Shown here: positions 16,268 to 18,534 of the stretch, one piece after another
Layout: every line of letters begins with the position of its first letter
Numbering within the stretch: position 1 is the first letter of the stretch
Origin: UMGS1840 sp045661305
GTDB taxonomy: Bacteria > Bacillota > Clostridia > UMGS1840
Direction: 5' to 3'
Assembly: GCA_045661305.1 (NCBI GenBank)
Contig: JAZRFJ010000017.1
Location: 1 to 18,534, forward strand
Length of the DNA stretch: 18,534 nt
The notes under the pieces: model-generated
The model's input: the letters and a program-made list of their open reading frames with translations, nothing else
What the model was told of the DNA's origin: nothing
The model's database searches: none
Made by a program: the position numbers and the translations under genes

Positions 16268-17179
16268 CTATAAGATAAGAAAAATAAGTGGAATTGTAAT
16301 AACCGATAAAATAGTTGAAACTGAAACAACCTGCGATGAATAAGGTGCATCAGAATCATATTTATTTGCAAAAAGCGTTGCCGCAACAGCTATCGGACAC
16401 GAAGATGTAACAAGCACAGCACTTGAAACAATTTTATCAATCCCAAGTATTCTTAAAAATAACGCAAATACTACCGGAATAAAAACAAGTCTTACAAAGC
16501 AAGTTATATATATACTTTTTTCTTTGAGAACCTTCTTAAAATCAACTTCTGTCAAATATTTTCCCAAAATAAGCATCGCAAGCGGAGTATTCATATTTGC
16601 AAGATGTGTTACCGTCTGGTCAACAACATAGGGTAACTTAAAATTTGCAAAAAAGAACAAAAGTCCAAAAACTGTACTTATAACACCGGGATTGAGAAGT
16701 ATTTTCTTTATTGAAAGCTGTTTTTTGTCCTGGGTATAAATATAAATACCATGAGTCCAGTATAAAATTGTGAGAACAACAAGATAAGCACAGCCGTAGA
16801 AAACTCCGTCCTGACCTAAAACTGCACTCAAAAGCGGAAGTCCCATAAAGCCTGCATTTGAATATATAGCAGAAAAACGGTTAACCTTATATCTTTTTCC
16901 GCCATCGTTTTTAAAAAACAATTTTGCACATATCATTCCAAGAATATGAACAAGGATTGAAAGAACAATCGCTATCCCGAAATTTTTAAGATATGTATAG
17001 TCAAATTCTTTTTGGAAAGCTTTAATTATCATACATGGTGTTACAACCATAAGAAGTATGTTCGTAAGCTTTTTTGTAGAGTTATCATCAAGATACTTTA
17101 TTTTTGTAAGAACATATCCTAAAATTATTATAAGAAGAACTACTATAACCTGATTCAAAAGTATAACGCTCATTGCCAT
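16268..17179 (-). CDS. AEC (auxin efflux carrier)-family transporter
   Basis: A 303-residue integral membrane protein with about ten hydrophobic helices in two similar halves, the layout of the AEC family. Family-typical stretches are TNILLMVVTPCMIIKAF near residues 38-55 and, towards the C-terminus, SCPIAVAATLFANKY followed by VSVSTILSVITIPL. Bacterial members move organic acids such as malate or malonate, or amino acids; the substrate here is unknown. The ATG has an AAGGAG site that overlaps the yqeY stop (13-base gap). It sits in the position where unrelated genes vary between genomes, so its link to the operon may be accidental. Confidence 0.9.
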   Translation of the reverse strand: MAMSVILLNQVIVVLLIIILGYVLTKIKYLDDNSTKKLTNILLMVVTPCMIIKAFQKEFDYTYLKNFGIAIVLSILVHILGMICAKLFFKNDGGKRYKVNRFSAIYSNAGFMGLPLLSAVLGQDGVFYGCAYLVVLTILYWTHGIYIYTQDKKQLSIKKILLNPGVISTVFGLLFFFANFKLPYVVDQTVTHLANMNTPLAMLILGKYLTEVDFKKVLKEKSIYITCFVRLVFIPVVFALFLRILGIDKIVSSAVLVTSSCPIAVAATLFANKYDSDAPYSSQVVSVSTILSVITIPLIFLIL

Positions 17180-17192
17180 TTTATATTTCTCC

Positions 17193-17636
17193 TTAGCCTA
17201 CAAACTCACTTACCGCCTGATTGATGTCCTTACCATCAGCTTTGCCTTTTAATTCTGCCATAACAGCCTTCATTATCATACCTTTATTTTTTGTTTCTAT
17301 AACTTCTTTGAATTTTTCTTCCAAAACTTTTTTTATTTCATCTTTTGTCATAAGCTTTGGTGCATAATTTGACACAATGTCATATCTTTTCTGATACTGT
17401 GCTTTTAAGTCTTCTCTTTCAATAGGACATGTATCAATCTGTTCTTTTAAGGATTTTAACTCTTTTAAGATAACTCTGTCAACAAGCTCCTCTCCGATAT
17501 TATCCCTTGTTCCCTCGTCTATTGCTACCTTTTTTATTGCGGCTATTGTTGCAGATATTGCATCTTTTACTTCCTTGTTTTTTTCTTTCATTGCTGCAAT
17601 CATATCTTTTTGTAATACTTCAAGTTTCATTTTCAA
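17193..17636 (-). CDS. yqeY: GatB/YqeY domain protein
   Basis: A 147-residue helical protein of the YqeY family, which resembles the C-terminal tail domain of GatB and of some glutaminyl-tRNA synthetases. The run IAAIKKVAIDEGTRDNIGEE, the DIVSNYAPKLMTKDE segment and the closing MKAVMAELKGKADGK match the family; the last is the tRNA-interacting part in homologues. Function in free-standing form is unproven. An AAAGGA site precedes the ATG, and a strong sigma-A promoter lies about 40 bases upstream, making it the first gene of the leftward run. Confidence 0.93.
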   Translation of the reverse strand: MKMKLEVLQKDMIAAMKEKNKEVKDAISATIAAIKKVAIDEGTRDNIGEELVDRVILKELKSLKEQIDTCPIEREDLKAQYQKRYDIVSNYAPKLMTKDEIKKVLEEKFKEVIETKNKGMIMKAVMAELKGKADGKDINQAVSEFVG

Positions 17637-17674
17637 AAATCCTTTTCATAAAATTATTATTTTCCTATTGTATT

Positions 17675-17703
17675 ATTATACCACCATAGTGTATAAAAGT
17701 CAA
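17675..17703 (-). promoter_or_regulatory. Strong sigma-A promoter for the yqeY-led gene run
   Basis: On the minus strand, TTGACT (17698-17703) and a perfect TATAAT (17675-17680) are separated by exactly 17 bases. Transcription should begin near 17668, giving a leader of about 30 bases before the yqeY start. Confidence 0.9.
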
Positions 17704-17799
17704 GGGAAAATAATGCAAAATAACGCAATTTCAGTTCTTTTTAAAGCTTTTTAATAATATAAATAAATAAGAAAATATAAAAAAGAGAGGAGAGTTTTT

Positions 17800-18078
17800 G
17801 TGTCGGCAGAAAATATGATTTCAAATATAATCTTAGAATCAAGAGAAAAATTAAGCATTGGTGGTGTTAAGGAAATTCTAACTTTTGATGAAGACGAAAT
17901 TGTGCTTGATACAGTTTTAGGAATACTGCAAATAAGAGGAAAAAACTTAAAAGTAGAAAAATTAAGCACAGATACAGGTGAAATAATTGCTAAAGGATAT
18001 ATAGACGAAATAATTTATCCCCAGGAGCACTCAACAAATGAGAAACGGAGTAATATATTAAAAAATATATTCAGATAA
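17800..18078 (+). CDS. yabP: Sporulation protein YabP
   Basis: A 92-residue protein of the YabP/YqfC family: the core LSIGGVKEILTFDEDEIVL followed by TVLGILQIRG and KLSTDTGEIIAKGYIDEIIY matches. In B. subtilis yabP and yabQ are made in the mother cell and YabQ is needed for the spore cortex. The start codon is GTG at 17800, with AGAGGAG about seven bases upstream; the next ATG is five codons in. It faces away from yqeY. No clear sigma-A or sigma-E promoter could be picked in the 160-base intergenic region. The usual upstream partner (an S4-domain gene, yabO/rlmP-like) is absent. Confidence 0.92.
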   Translation: MSAENMISNIILESREKLSIGGVKEILTFDEDEIVLDTVLGILQIRGKNLKVEKLSTDTGEIIAKGYIDEIIYPQEHSTNEKRSNILKNIFR

Positions 18079-18100
18079 ATTTTTTTAAAAAGGTGGAAAA

Positions 18101-18439
18101 ATGCTATACCTCATTCTTTTGGGAGCCGGAATTGGTTTTTTATATGATTTTTTAAGAGCGATAAGAAAAAAAACGAATAACAATGTATTATTATGTGTTT
18201 TGTGTGATTTTATTTTTTGGATTTTGGCAATTTCGTTTTCATTTTGGATACTTTTCGATAATTATTCCTTTGACCTTCGGCTGTATCACTTTTTACTCAT
18301 AGGAACAGGACTCAGTGTATATTTTACATTTTTATCTGTTTTTTTTACTTCTTTAGTCCTGAAAATCCTTAATGTTTTTGAATTTTTTTTAAAATTTGTT
18401 ATGATACAATTGATGGGTGACAAAAAAAGTGGAAAATGA
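18101..18439 (+). CDS. yabQ: Spore cortex biosynthesis membrane protein YabQ
   Basis: A 112-residue membrane protein. The N-terminal LGAGIGFLYDFLRAIRKK is the YabQ signature (a helix ending in a D-xx-R motif), followed by hydrophobic helices at about 30-52 and 58-80 and a basic end. In B. subtilis YabQ locates to the forespore membranes and is required for cortex formation. An AAAGGTGG site lies just upstream and the gene follows yabP by 22 bases, the standard pair. The next gene has its own promoter inside the 3' end region. Confidence 0.9.
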   Translation: MLYLILLGAGIGFLYDFLRAIRKKTNNNVLLCVLCDFIFWILAISFSFWILFDNYSFDLRLYHFLLIGTGLSVYFTFLSVFFTSLVLKILNVFEFFLKFVMIQLMGDKKSGK

Positions 18440-18458
18440 ACTCCAAATATGATATAAT
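18430..18458 (+). promoter_or_regulatory. Extended -10 sigma-A promoter after yabQ
   Basis: TATAAT (18453-18458) preceded by TGA gives an extended -10 element; TGGAAA (18430-18435) is a weak -35 at 17 bases. It overlaps the end of yabQ and would start the next gene's transcript near 18465. Confidence 0.65.
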
Positions 18459-18503
18459 GTTTAATAACCACAAAAAACATGTATCAAGAAGGAGACATTT
18501 TCC

Positions 18504-18534
18504 ATGAATATTATAGCATCAAATGCCCACTTTC
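18504..18534 (+). CDS. Start of an unidentified protein gene (cut by window end)
   Basis: Ten codons, reading MNIIASNAHF, follow a strong AAGGAG site nine bases upstream and a plausible promoter. The expected neighbour after yabQ is divIC/ftsB, but this N-terminus does not look like it. The fragment is too short to name. Confidence 0.6.
   Translation, partial: MNIIASNAHF

Overview
The window looks like the chromosome of a low-GC, spore-forming member of the Clostridia. The evidence is AT-rich DNA with strong AGGAGG-type ribosome binding sites, the sporulation pair yabP/yabQ, and the classic Firmicutes run nusB-xseA-xseB-ispA-dxs-tlyA-nadK-argR-recN. I cannot name a species.

Layout. At the left edge is a plus-strand tRNA-Val(UAC) with its own terminator (32-140). 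A second hairpin (165-201) probably ends a minus-strand gene for a 1242-residue secreted protein with three internal repeats (251-3979). From 4023 to 17636 every protein gene lies on the minus strand, packed with short gaps. In transcription order they are yqeY, an AEC-family transporter, an Asp23/Gls24 gene, nusB, xseA, xseB, ispA, a structured non-coding RNA, a membrane-protein gene, dxs, tlyA, nadK, argR, recN, an rseC-like gene, lysA and a small HMA metal-binding gene. A near-perfect sigma-A promoter (17675-17703) starts this run. At the right edge the direction flips: yabP, yabQ and the first ten codons of an unidentified gene with its own promoter lie on the plus strand.

The highlight is the only stretch over 300 bases without a protein gene, 12338-13005. 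I identify it as an OLE RNA (ornate, large, extremophilic) read on the minus strand. About 612 nt are enclosed by a complementary closing helix. It is more GC-rich than its surroundings and has many internal pairings. It sits directly behind ispA and directly ahead of a 200-residue four-helix membrane protein, followed by dxs, which is the known ole/oapA arrangement. The membrane protein is therefore called OapA. From published work on Bacillus halodurans, OLE RNA and OapA form a membrane ribonucleoprotein needed for tolerance of cold, short-chain alcohols and magnesium stress; that role is carried over here by homology. The RNA also holds duplicated pairing segments (two copies each of two sequences with one shared partner), which would allow competing folds.

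How the genes fit together: xseA/xseB and recN serve DNA repair, ispA and dxs isoprenoid synthesis, tlyA rRNA methylation, nadK NADP supply, argR arginine control, nusB transcription antitermination and lysA lysine synthesis. The OLE/OapA pair is embedded in the middle and is probably co-transcribed with them. The usual clostridial neighbours spoIIIA (before asp23/nusB) and spoIVB/spo0A (after recN) are not here; other genes occupy those places.
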